From Nocardiopsis sinuspersici (GTDB lineage: Bacteria; Actinomycetota; Actinomycetes; Streptosporangiales; Streptosporangiaceae), in NCBI GenBank assembly GCA_008638415.1, contig ML703345.1:110231-174230 (forward strand): a DNA stretch of 64,000 bases. The letters run 5' to 3'. The notes under the pieces were generated by a model that was not told the DNA's origin, ran no database searches, and worked only from the letters and a program-made list of their open reading frames with translations. The position numbers and the translations under genes were made by a program. Positions 1-7,877 of the stretch are shown piece by piece. Position 1 is the stretch's first letter; each line of letters starts with the position of its first letter.

Positions 1-10
1 CTGAGCCAGT

Positions 11-69
11 GGGGGGGGGGGGGCGGGGGGGGGGGCCCCCGCCGCCCCCCCCCCCCCCCCCCCACCCCC
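11..69. repeat. poly-G / poly-C tract able to form a very GC-rich hairpin
   Basis: Runs of 13 and 11 G (split by one C at 24) are followed at once by C runs broken by G at 41 and 44 and A at 64. The two halves are complementary, so the tract can fold into a stem of more than 20 bp. It ends 2 bases before the stop codon of the minus-strand GTPase gene at 72, so a terminator role is possible. A sequencing or assembly error in the homopolymers is an equally serious explanation. Confidence 0.6.
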
Positions 70-71
70 GG

Positions 72-2057
72 TCAGCCGTGCCCGCCGGGACCGGACCGGC
101 CCAGGTGGATCAGGTACTCCTGCCGGTTCAGCGGGTTGCCGTCGGTGCGGGCCCGACGCGGCGGGGTGCCGGTCACCGGACGGCTTCCCGACCTGCGCCC
201 CAGCCACAGGCCCCGGCCCCCGGTCAGTCCGGGCAGTGCGCTCTGGAAGGTGTGGACGGCGCTGGTGGGCATCTCCCCGGTCAGCGTCCACGTGTGCGCG
301 TCGAGCACGGAGTCGTGCACCCGCCCGCCCAGCCCCGTCAGGCGGGGCAGGACCCGGTTCAGAGAGTGGGCCGGAACCTCCAGTACGAAGGCGTGCACGG
401 GTGCCAGCACCCGCGTGCCCGCCCGCAGCAGCGCACGCATGAGCACCATCGGGGTCAGGCAGCGAAAGTCCCGGGCCGTGGTGCCCGGGGTGAAGCCGCT
501 GTGGGTCAGGACCACCACGCAGTCGGTGACCTGCCACCCGTACAGGCCCTGTTCCAGGGTGTGGTGGACCGTCTCGACCAGGGCGCGGTCGAAGGAGGGC
601 AGCAGCGCGCCCAGCTCCACCTCGCGGCGGAACACGACGCCGCTGTCCCTCTCCCCCGGTTCCACACGCAGCCCCACGGTCGCGGGGAAGCCGTCCGGGG
701 GCTGCTCCCAGAAGGTCTGCACGGCCCGGCCCACACCGTTGGGGCGCTCGGTGTACACGACGCTGCTGGGTTCGAAGACCGCCTCCACGCCGAAGTCCTC
801 GGCCAGGGTCGCGGCCACGACCTCCTTCTGCACCTCCCCGTACAGCAGTACCGACACGCCCCGCCCCGGCACCGTGCGCACGCCGATCAGCGGATCCTGG
901 TCGGCGAGCGCGGCCAGGGCCGCGTGCAGGCGCGGCCCCTGCCCGGGGCGTCGGGGACGTGCGAGCGACTCCAGGGAGGGGCGGGCGAAGGCCGCCCGCG
1001 CCGACCCGCTGGGCGCGGGACCGAGCCGGTCGCCGACCCGGATGCCGGGCAGTCCCCGGATGCGGCCGATCTGTCCCGCCTCCAGGGTGCGGCCCTCACC
1101 GGGCCGGGCGCCCACCACCTCCAGGTGGGTGACGCGGCCCCGGTGCGGGTCCCCGTCGGGACGCTCGAAGAGGACGCTCTCGCGGGCGGCCAGACGGCCC
1201 GAGCGCAGCCGCAGGTAGGCGGTCTTCTCCCCCGAGGCCGAGCGTTCGATGGAGAACACCGTGCCGTGCGGCTCCCCCGTGCCCGGCCCGGGCGCGTTCA
1301 CCGGGAACAGGGAGGTCAGCGCATCCACCAGTTCCGGTGTGCCCCGGCCGGTGAGGGCCGATCCGAACACCACCGGACACACCGACCCGTGCGCGACCTG
1401 CCGGGCCAGGATCCCGCGCAGCCGGAGCGGGTCGGGCAGGGGCAGGTCCTCCACCAAGCGGGTGAGCAGGTCCTCGTCACGCTCGGCGAGGACCTCGGCG
1501 GCCCGGGAGGCGACGGCGGGGTCCTCCAGTGCCAGGGGCAGCGTGTGCGCGTCGGGCGTGCCCGCGCCGTGGACCCGGTTGAGCGCCAGCACGTGCGGGT
1601 ACAGCAGGCGCCTGATGTCGGCGAGCACCCCGTCCGGGCGCGCGCCGCGGCGGTCGGCCTTGTTGACGAACAGCACGGTGGGAAGGCCCGCCTCGCGCAG
1701 GACGCGCGTCAGCGACCGGGTGTGGGCCTGGACGCCCTCGACCGCGGACAGGACCAGGACCGCGCCGTCGAGTACGGACAGGGCGCGTTCGACCTCGGCC
1801 ACGAAGTCGGTGTGGCCCGGGGTGTCGATGAGGTTGATCTGCACGGGGCCGGCGCGAAACGGTGCGACGGCGGTGCGCACGGTGATGCCGCGCTCGCGTT
1901 CGATGCGGCCGCTGTCGGTGCGCGTGTCGCCGGAGTCCACACTGCCGAGGCGGTCGATGGCGCCGGCGTCGAAGAGCAGGCGCTCGGTGAGGCTGGTCTT
2001 ACCGGCGTCGACGTGCGCGACGATGCCGATGTTCAGGGTTGCGGGAGCGGAAGGCAA
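72..2057 (-). CDS. TetM/OtrA-type ribosomal protection GTPase (EF-G family)
   Basis: A 661-aa translational GTPase. Proteins of this family bind the ribosome and release tetracyclines; in antibiotic producers OtrA is a self-resistance protein. The G1 loop AHVDAGKT is at residues 14-21, the G3 motif DTPGHTDF and the G4 motif NKAD follow, and the C-terminal half has the EF-G-like domains III-V. Length fits TetM/OtrA (about 640-665 aa) rather than EF-G (about 700). The start is TTG at 2057, preceded by GAGGA with 5-nt spacing; no in-frame ATG lies nearby. It is monocistronic, divergent from phoD, and ends beside the G/C hairpin. The sequence cannot prove tetracycline resistance; close relatives include uncharacterised TetM-like proteins of actinomycetes. 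Confidence 0.9.
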   Translation of the reverse strand: MPSAPATLNIGIVAHVDAGKTSLTERLLFDAGAIDRLGSVDSGDTRTDSGRIERERGITVRTAVAPFRAGPVQINLIDTPGHTDFVAEVERALSVLDGAVLVLSAVEGVQAHTRSLTRVLREAGLPTVLFVNKADRRGARPDGVLADIRRLLYPHVLALNRVHGAGTPDAHTLPLALEDPAVASRAAEVLAERDEDLLTRLVEDLPLPDPLRLRGILARQVAHGSVCPVVFGSALTGRGTPELVDALTSLFPVNAPGPGTGEPHGTVFSIERSASGEKTAYLRLRSGRLAARESVLFERPDGDPHRGRVTHLEVVGARPGEGRTLEAGQIGRIRGLPGIRVGDRLGPAPSGSARAAFARPSLESLARPRRPGQGPRLHAALAALADQDPLIGVRTVPGRGVSVLLYGEVQKEVVAATLAEDFGVEAVFEPSSVVYTERPNGVGRAVQTFWEQPPDGFPATVGLRVEPGERDSGVVFRREVELGALLPSFDRALVETVHHTLEQGLYGWQVTDCVVVLTHSGFTPGTTARDFRCLTPMVLMRALLRAGTRVLAPVHAFVLEVPAHSLNRVLPRLTGLGGRVHDSVLDAHTWTLTGEMPTSAVHTFQSALPGLTGGRGLWLGRRSGSRPVTGTPPRRARTDGNPLNRQEYLIHLGRSGPGGHG

Positions 2058-2241
2058 AGGCGTCCTCGGGAACTCGTGTCCACATGCTGGTCTCGAAGGT
2101 TCCGTCGGATCGCCGCACGCCGTTGCTCCTCGCTGTGTAACTGCCGGTGACTCGCCTGATCATGATCTTCCGGCGGGGGGCGATCAACAGGTTTTCCCCC
2201 TTCCCGGCGTGTTGTGCCCCTGACCTGCGTCGCAACGGTCC

Positions 2242-2279
2242 GTCACCTGCTAGTCACCCATGGGGGACCAACGTTCACC
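2242..2279 (+). promoter_or_regulatory. probable PHO box (PhoP direct repeats) upstream of phoD
   Basis: GTCACC at 2242 and again at 2253 are exactly 11 bp apart. They are followed by GGGACC at 2264 and by GTTCACC at 2273-2279. Streptomyces PhoP binds 11-bp direct repeats built on GTTCACC, so the spacing and core match. The site lies about 110 bp before a PhoD alkaline phosphatase, a classic PhoP target. The third repeat is degenerate and the fourth is one base out of phase. Confidence 0.5.
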
Positions 2280-2385
2280 ACGCGGTGGTTGGGACGTTCC
2301 GCCTCCTGTGGCCGGATGGGACACGGTCCCCCGCCCGATCCGTCACGAGGTCGGGCTTCCCCCGTAACCCGTCAGGAGACCGTGC

Positions 2386-3996
2386 ATGCCGGAAGCCCCC
2401 CGCACACCCGTCCGAGCCCCCGCCCCCGCGACCGTCCCCGCGGCCCCGACCGCGCGCACCACCCGGCGCCAGGCCCTGGTCGGCGGCGCGGCCACCCTGG
2501 GAGCCGTCGCTCTGGGCACCGCGTGGAGCACCGAGGCCCGCGCGGACACCGCCGCCAGACCGAGCGGTATCGGCGAGCCCTTCACCCTCGGCGTCGCCTC
2601 CGGCGACCCCTTCCACAGCAGCGTCGTGCTCTGGACCCGCCTGGCCCCCAACCCCTTCGCCGAGGACGGACTCGGCGGCATGCCCGACCGGCGGGTGGAG
2701 GTCGAGTGGCAGGTGGCGGAGGACGAGGGCTTCGGCCGCGTCGTCACCTCCGGGACCGTGGAGACGGGCCCCGACGCCGCCCACTCGGTGCACGTGGAGG
2801 CCCAGGGGCTGCGGCCCGGCGCCGAGTACTTCTACCGGTTCCGCGTCGGCACCGAGATCAGCCAGGTCGGCCGGACCAAGACCGCTCCTCCCCCGGGGAT
2901 GCGGCTGGACCGGTTCTCCTTCGCGTTCGCCAGCTGCCAGAGCTACACCAGCGGCCACTACACCGCCCAGGCGCACCTGGCCGACGAGGACCTGGACCTG
3001 GTCGCCTTCCTGGGCGACTACATCTACGAGAGCGGCGCCCAGGGCGGCATCGGCCGAGGGCACATCCCCCAGGTGGAGGCCCGCACCCTGACCCAGTACC
3101 GGATCCGGCACGCCCAGTACAAGAGCGACGCCAACCTCCAGGCGGCGCACGCCGCGTTCCCGTGGGCGGTGGTCTTCGACGACCACGAGCTGGAGAACAA
3201 CTGGGCCGACGAGCAGTCCAACGGGGAGGACGTGTCGGCCGAGGAGTTCCTCCGGCGGCGCGCCCAGGCGATGAAGGCCTACTACGAGCACATGCCGCTG
3301 CGCCGCGCCCAGCGGCCCGACGGCCCCGACCTGCGCCTCCACCGCAGGCTGTCCTTCGGAGACCTGGTGGACATGCACATGCTCGACACCCGCCAGTACC
3401 GCGACCCGCAGGTGGGCGACTCCGGGCACGGCGACCCCTCACGCACCCTGCTGGGCGCCGGGCAGAAGCAGTGGCTGTTCGAGGGGCTGTCCTCCTCGCG
3501 GGCCCGCTGGAACGTGCTCGCCCAGCAGGTGTTCTTCTCCCAGCGCGACTTCCTCGACGGCGAGGCGACCAACTTCAGCAACGACGCCTGGGACGGCTAC
3601 CGCGTCGAGCGCGACGAGGTCCGCGACCGGCTGGCGCGCGTGCGCAACGGGGTGGTGATCACCGGTGACGTGCACGCCAACTACGTGTGCGACGTCAAGG
3701 CCGACTTCGACGCCCCGGAGTCGGCGACGGTGGCCACCGAGCTGGTGGGCACGTCCTTCACCAGCGGCGGCGACGGCGCGGACCAGAACCCGGGTGACGC
3801 GGTGCAGCTGCGACAGAACCCCCACATCAGGTTCATCAACCGCAAACGGGGTTATGTGCGCAACGTCGTCACGCCCACCGAGTGGACGGTCGACTACCGG
3901 ATCGTGGACTACGTGAGCGAGCCGGGCGCGCCCATCAGCGACCGGGCGCGGTTCGTCATCGACGACGGTGTCGCGGGCGTGCGCGCCCAGGGGTGA
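2386..3996 (+). CDS. phoD: alkaline phosphatase D, Tat-exported PhoD
   Basis: A 536-aa secreted phosphomonoesterase/phosphodiesterase that frees phosphate outside the cell. The N-terminus carries a Tat signal (TTRRQALVGG near residues 25-34, hydrophobic stretch, then an ARA-type cleavage site). The mature protein starts with the PhoD N-terminal domain and continues with the metallophosphatase core: FLGDYIYE, FDDHELENNWADE, and VITGDVHANYV supply the metal ligands. Length and motif order are normal for PhoD. The start is ATG at 2386. The upstream PHO-box-like repeats suggest induction under phosphate starvation. A long hairpin follows the gene. Confidence 0.95.
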   Translation: MPEAPRTPVRAPAPATVPAAPTARTTRRQALVGGAATLGAVALGTAWSTEARADTAARPSGIGEPFTLGVASGDPFHSSVVLWTRLAPNPFAEDGLGGMPDRRVEVEWQVAEDEGFGRVVTSGTVETGPDAAHSVHVEAQGLRPGAEYFYRFRVGTEISQVGRTKTAPPPGMRLDRFSFAFASCQSYTSGHYTAQAHLADEDLDLVAFLGDYIYESGAQGGIGRGHIPQVEARTLTQYRIRHAQYKSDANLQAAHAAFPWAVVFDDHELENNWADEQSNGEDVSAEEFLRRRAQAMKAYYEHMPLRRAQRPDGPDLRLHRRLSFGDLVDMHMLDTRQYRDPQVGDSGHGDPSRTLLGAGQKQWLFEGLSSSRARWNVLAQQVFFSQRDFLDGEATNFSNDAWDGYRVERDEVRDRLARVRNGVVITGDVHANYVCDVKADFDAPESATVATELVGTSFTSGGDGADQNPGDAVQLRQNPHIRFINRKRGYVRNVVTPTEWTVDYRIVDYVSEPGAPISDRARFVIDDGVAGVRAQG

Positions 3997-4014
3997 GACG
4001 GGCCCGGCCGTGGT

Positions 4015-4072
4015 GCCCGGTCCGGGGCCGACCGGCGGGTGGCGCGCACCCGCGGCCGGCCCCGGACCGGGC
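4015..4072 (+). terminator. long GC hairpin after phoD
   Basis: Perfect 15-bp arms (4015-4029 and 4058-4072) enclose a 28-nt loop that itself holds a 6-bp hairpin (CGGGTG/CACCCG). It begins 18 bp after the phoD stop. There is no U-tract, as is usual for actinomycete terminators. The rest of the gap up to 4305 shows no further gene or site that I can support. Confidence 0.6.
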
Positions 4073-4305
4073 GGCGGCTCAGCGGCGCTGGATTCCGGTC
4101 GGGTGTCCACGACGTCCCACGGCGCCCTTCCTGAGATCACGTGGTCCCAGAGCCCGGGGATCCGGCTCCGAGAAACGAGACCCCCGTCCCTGACCGAATC
4201 GGGTTGCTTGTCGGTTTCCGGGTGCGTAGCGTTGTCGGCCCCCGTGCTCGAAGGCGCGCCCTGGTCGCGCCCCTGTGAACCAGCGGATCGAGGGTGTGCA
4301 GAGGA

Positions 4306-5031
4306 ATGACGTCCCGACTCATCGCGCTCTGCTTCGACGCGAACGACCCGGTCGGTCTCGCGCGCTTTTGGTCCGGCGTCCTGGGCTGGGAGACGACCGA
4401 CGACCCCGACGAGGGCGTCACGCTCGTGCCGACCGACGACACCGGGTTCCGGATCCGATTCGTCGACACCCGGGAACAGAAGTCCGGCCCCAACCAGATG
4501 CACTTCGATCTCACGAGCACCTCCCTCGACGACCAGCGCCAGACCGTGGCCAGGTCGCTCGAACTGGGTGCCCGGCACATCGACGTCGGGCAACTTCCGG
4601 AGGAGGGCCACGTGGTGCTCGCCGACCCCGAGGGCAACGAGTTCTGCGTCATCGCGCCGGGCAACGACTTCCTTGCCGACTGCGGATTCGTCGGAGCGGT
4701 CGCCTGCGAGGGCTCGCAGGAGGCCGGGTACTTCTGGAGCCGGGCGCTGGGATGGCCGCTGGTCTGGGACCAGGATCAGGAAACCGCGATCCGCTCACCG
4801 CACGGCGGCCCGAAGATCACCTGGGGCGGTCCGCCACTGATGCCGAGGACCGGGACGAAGAACCGGCTGCACTTGGACCTCGCTCCACCCGCCGACGGTG
4901 GCCAGCAGGCTGAGGCGGACCGCCTCGTCTCCCTCGGAGCGACCCGCACCGACATCGGTCAGGGCGAGGTCGGCCGGGTGGTGATGGCGGACCCCGACGG
5001 CCATGAGTTCTGTCTGTTGACTCCTCGATAG
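4306..5031 (+). CDS. tandem VOC-fold (glyoxalase/bleomycin-resistance-like) protein
   Basis: A 241-aa protein with two consecutive VOC modules. The first (about residues 3-115) opens with LIALCFDANDP and closes with VLADPEGNEFCVI. The second (about 125-240) closes with VMADPDGHEFCLL. Such two-module glyoxalase-like proteins are common in actinobacteria; their substrate is generally unknown and can be a toxic small molecule or an antibiotic. I chose ATG 4306; an in-frame GTG at 4294 would add four residues and neither has a well-spaced RBS. It is followed 81 bp later by an SDR on the same strand, but a shared operon is not evident. Confidence 0.85.
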   Translation: MTSRLIALCFDANDPVGLARFWSGVLGWETTDDPDEGVTLVPTDDTGFRIRFVDTREQKSGPNQMHFDLTSTSLDDQRQTVARSLELGARHIDVGQLPEEGHVVLADPEGNEFCVIAPGNDFLADCGFVGAVACEGSQEAGYFWSRALGWPLVWDQDQETAIRSPHGGPKITWGGPPLMPRTGTKNRLHLDLAPPADGGQQAEADRLVSLGATRTDIGQGEVGRVVMADPDGHEFCLLTPR

Positions 5032-5112
5032 CACGACCGGCTCTCCTGGGCGGCCCTCCCGTCCGTGCCGGGGCACCCGCGTCGGACCCGTGCGCACTGG
5101 CAGAATCGCGTC

Positions 5113-5805
5113 ATGGACGCTCAGGGCGAGATCATGGTCACCGGCGCCACCGGTGGAATCGGCTCCGCGGTGGTCGCCGAACTCGCGCGGCGGGGCCACC
5201 CGGTGACGGCCGCGGGGCGCGACGGAGAGCGGCTTCGCCGCCTCTGCGACCACCATCAGGGCGTCACCGCGGCGCGTATCGACCTGCGTGAACCCGAGGG
5301 GCCGGCCGCACTGGGCGCGGGCCGTGAACGGGTGGCGGCCCTGGTCCACTGCGCCGGGGTCGCTCCGGTGGCCGGCGTCGCCGAGACCTCATGGCACACG
5401 TGGTCCGACGTGCTGGCGGTGAACCTCGTCGGCCCGGCCGAGGCGACCCGGGCACTGCTGCCCGCTCTACGTGCCGCGCGGGGCCATGTCGTGTTCGTCA
5501 ACGCGGCTCCGGGCGTGCACGGCGTTCCGCGCTGGTCGGCCTACACCGCGAGCAAGGCCGGGCTGCGCGAGCTCGCCGACGCACTGCGCGCCGAGGAGGC
5601 CGCACACGGTGTACGGGTCACCAGCGTGTACCCGCGCGGCACCGACACGGCGCTGCTGCGCGCGGTCAGGGCGGCCTTCGGCCGTGACTTCGACCCCGCG
5701 GCGTGCGTGCGGCCCGCGACGGTCGCCGCCGTCGTCGCCGACACGATCGCCGCGCCGCCCGACGGTTATCCGACCGAGGTCGTCGTGTCGTCCCCCCACC
5801 CCTGA
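5113..5805 (+). CDS. short-chain dehydrogenase/reductase (SDR)
   Basis: A 230-aa NAD(P)-dependent oxidoreductase of the classical SDR fold. The nucleotide loop TGATGGIG is at residues 10-17, an HCAGV segment follows strand 4, and the catalytic YTASK pair (Tyr, Lys) lies near residue 143. The usual catalytic Ser region reads VNAAPGVHG, so the canonical Ser may be replaced or shifted, which is mildly unusual. The start is ATG 5113; an upstream in-frame start at 5065 would add 16 residues that do not look like an SDR. A CAGAAT box lies 6 nt before the ATG, compatible with a leaderless transcript. Substrate unknown. Confidence 0.88.
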   Translation: MDAQGEIMVTGATGGIGSAVVAELARRGHPVTAAGRDGERLRRLCDHHQGVTAARIDLREPEGPAALGAGRERVAALVHCAGVAPVAGVAETSWHTWSDVLAVNLVGPAEATRALLPALRAARGHVVFVNAAPGVHGVPRWSAYTASKAGLRELADALRAEEAAHGVRVTSVYPRGTDTALLRAVRAAFGRDFDPAACVRPATVAAVVADTIAAPPDGYPTEVVVSSPHP

Positions 5806-5956
5806 CCCACACCGACCGACGCCGCTTTTCGCCTGGTCGGGAGGTAGGACAAGCGGGGATCTCCGAGTGGTCCGGTCTCGCCGTGTGCTTTGCCCGGTAC
5901 CGGATGGCTCTGGCTTTCGGCGACCCCCGGACAGCAGTGGCGAGGGCTTCGCGCGG

Positions 5957-6133
5957 CCAGAAGCTGGGGATGCCGGCCTCGGTTTACAACTGCGGCTCGC
6001 GCTGTCGGTCGCGCAGCTCCGACTCCGGAGAGACCACCTCGGCCACCGGTTCCACCGCCCGCGGCGGGAACCAGGTCTGCTCCGTATCCTCCGTGGGCAT
6101 TTCGATGTCTCCGGGTGTCGGATCGTTCTCGTC
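5957..6133 (-). pseudogene. decayed Uma2-family (DUF820) gene fragment
   Basis: On the minus strand one frame reads WFPPRAV, EVVSPESELRDRQREPQL, then a TAA stop, then TEAGIPSFW. The same motifs occur intact in the Uma2 gene at 33582-34157 (FPPKAV, EVVSPESVERDRHRKPQL, YAEAGIPHFW). About 26 of 38 aligned positions are identical, and the stop falls where the intact gene has a Tyr codon. Neither a start with the N-terminal third nor a C-terminal continuation is recognisable, so this is a relic. It fills most of the 5806-6183 gap between the SDR and the MntR-like gene. Confidence 0.75.
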
Positions 6134-6183
6134 ACCCACAGTATTCATTTGCTTTGGGCGGTGGCGATGTTCCTGGAAAATCC

Positions 6184-6891
6184 CTACCCGTTGCCGTCGG
6201 TGCTGATCCACAGGGACTCGGCGGCCACCAGGCCCAGGGACTGGGAGCGCTCGGGAGAGTCCTCGTCGGGGCGCACGGTGAGCTGCATCGACCCGGCGAA
6301 GGGCCGGCGCTCGACCACCTCCACGCGCATCCCGATGCCGAGCTCGATCTCGGCCAGGTAGCGCAGCAGGTCGGGCTCGGTGTCGTTGACGCGCACGATC
6401 ACCCCGCTGACACCCTTGTCCGCCTCCGAGAGCAGCACGCTCTCGTGCTGGACGATGTGGCCGTCGCGGGTGGGGATGGGGTCCCCGTGCGGGTCGACCA
6501 CCGGGTCGCCCAGGTGGGTGGCTATGCGGTCGACGAACTTGTCCGAGACCACGTGTTCGAGGATCTCGGCCTCGTCGTGCACCTCGTCCCAGGAGTAGTC
6601 CAACTCGGCGACCAGGTAGGTCTCCAACAAACGGTGGCGGCGCAGCACCGAAAGCGCCGCCTTGGTCCCGGGCTCGGTGAGGGTGACCGCGCCGTAGCGC
6701 CGGTGCTCCACCAGGCCCAGCTCGCTGAGTTTGCGGAGCATGCCCGACACCGAGGAGTTGGACACCGACAGGCGCTCGGCCATACCGGAGATGGTCACGG
6801 GTCCGGTGCCGCGTTCCTGGAGGTCGTAGATGACCTTCACGTAGTCCTCAACCGACGTGGACGGTCGTGTCGGTGCGTTTTCCATGCCCAT
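6184..6891 (-). CDS. DtxR/MntR-family metal-dependent repressor
   Basis: A 235-aa regulator. It has an N-terminal winged helix (VEDYVKVIYDLQ start, recognition region around VSNSSVSGMLRKL), a metal-binding dimerisation domain, and a C-terminal SH3-like/FeoA domain (about residues 155-215). The metal ligands can be aligned to DtxR: RRH, the Glu of RLLE, and VHDEAEILEH. Where DtxR/IdeR has Cys102 this protein has Glu, as in MntR, so manganese is a more likely co-repressor than iron (inference). Two ATG codons, at 6891 and 6885, could be the start. It is divergent from a channel gene; no metal transporter lies next to it. Confidence 0.9.
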   Translation of the reverse strand: MGMENAPTRPSTSVEDYVKVIYDLQERGTGPVTISGMAERLSVSNSSVSGMLRKLSELGLVEHRRYGAVTLTEPGTKAALSVLRRHRLLETYLVAELDYSWDEVHDEAEILEHVVSDKFVDRIATHLGDPVVDPHGDPIPTRDGHIVQHESVLLSEADKGVSGVIVRVNDTEPDLLRYLAEIELGIGMRVEVVERRPFAGSMQLTVRPDEDSPERSQSLGLVAAESLWISTDGNG

Positions 6892-7009
6892 AACCGTATC
6901 GCGGACCGCTCATCGGCCACCATTTGTGCACCGTGCCTGTGGACGGCCCCGAAGCGGTTCGCCCCTCCCCGGATTTGGTCTGCGCGGAAGCGTTTGGTCG
7001 AATCGGAGC

Positions 7010-7822
7010 GTGGAACAACACAGCTCGTCCTCTCCCAGTCCTCCCAGGTCACAGGAACGTCTGACCCGCTGGCGCTCCGTCACCGAACTGCCCCTGGTCG
7101 GCGCGGCGCTGGTCTTCGTCGCCGCCTACGCCTGGCCCATCCTCGACCCCGGCCTGTCACAGAACTGGCGGGAGTTCTGCGAGGTACTCCTCGTGGCCGT
7201 GTGGGTGGTCTTCGCCGCCGACTACGCCACACGCCTGTACCTGGCGCCGAACCGGTGGACGTTCATCCGCGGGAACCTGCTGGACCTGATGATCGTGGTG
7301 CTGCCGATGCTGCGCCCCCTGCAACTGGTCCGGCTCCTGACCGTCCTGTCGCTGCTGCACCGCCACATGTCGGTCTCCCTGCGCGGGAACGTGATCCTGT
7401 ACACCGCGGGTATCACCGTCATCATGCTCCTCATGGCCTCGCTGAGCATCCTGCGCGCGGAGCAGGACGCCCCCGGAGCCAACATCACCACGCTCACCGA
7501 CGCGTTCTGGTGGTCGCTGGTGACGGTGTCCACCGTCGGCTACGGAGACTTCTACCCGGTCACCGGCACCGGTCGCCTGATCGCCGCCTTCCTCTTCATC
7601 ATGGGGATCGGCCTGCTCGGTGTCATCACCGGCACGCTGTCCACCTGGCTCGTCCAGCGCGTCGACGACGGCTCCGACAAGCACGCGCAGGAGACCGACA
7701 CGGCCACGCGGGAGCAGTTGCGCGAGCTCACCGAGCAGGTCCGCGCGCTCAGGGCCGAGCTGGGCCGCACCGCCGAAGCAGCCGAGCCGGTGCCGCCGGA
7801 TCGGCCGGAGGCCTCCCCCTGA
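7010..7822 (+). CDS. six-TM voltage-gated-type potassium channel
   Basis: A 270-aa integral membrane protein with about six hydrophobic segments, a pore loop with the K+ selectivity filter TVGYGD, and a cytoplasmic tail with a heptad-like stretch (EQLRELTEQVRALRAELG) that may tetramerise. The S4-like segment has only a few Arg residues, so true voltage gating is uncertain. I place the start at GTG 7010; longer starts would run into the divergent MntR-like gene and add 51 low-complexity residues. It should pass K+ through the cytoplasmic membrane. A terminator hairpin follows 3 bp after the stop. Confidence 0.87.
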   Translation: MEQHSSSSPSPPRSQERLTRWRSVTELPLVGAALVFVAAYAWPILDPGLSQNWREFCEVLLVAVWVVFAADYATRLYLAPNRWTFIRGNLLDLMIVVLPMLRPLQLVRLLTVLSLLHRHMSVSLRGNVILYTAGITVIMLLMASLSILRAEQDAPGANITTLTDAFWWSLVTVSTVGYGDFYPVTGTGRLIAAFLFIMGIGLLGVITGTLSTWLVQRVDDGSDKHAQETDTATREQLRELTEQVRALRAELGRTAEAAEPVPPDRPEASP

Positions 7823-7825
7823 GCG

Positions 7826-7850
7826 GCCGGGAGGGCCGGGGCCTCCCGGC
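7826..7850 (+). terminator. hairpin after the potassium channel gene
   Basis: GCCGGGAGG at 7826-7834 and CCTCCCGGC at 7842-7850 form a perfect 9-bp stem with a 7-nt loop directly after the stop codon. Confidence 0.65.
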
Positions 7851-7864
7851 GGAGCCGGTGGGCT

Positions 7865-7870
7865 TAGTGT
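7865..7870 (+). promoter_or_regulatory. -10 box TAGTGT of a probable leaderless mRNA
   Basis: TAGTGT fits TANNNT and ends exactly 7 nt before the ATG at 7878, so the predicted transcript would begin at or beside the start codon. The same geometry recurs at several other genes in the window. Confidence 0.45.
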
Positions 7871-7877
7871 CCGGAGC

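Noticed and set aside
9-2150. 714-codon open frame opposite the ribosomal protection gene
   Set aside because: It is the mirror of a well-conserved GTPase and reads as low-complexity Gly/Arg/Pro/His. Long antisense frames are expected at this GC content.
1999-2235. Leader peptide controlling the ribosomal protection gene, as known for tetM
   Set aside because: An upstream ATG frame exists but has no early stop or attenuator-like hairpins; it simply overlaps the gene in another frame.
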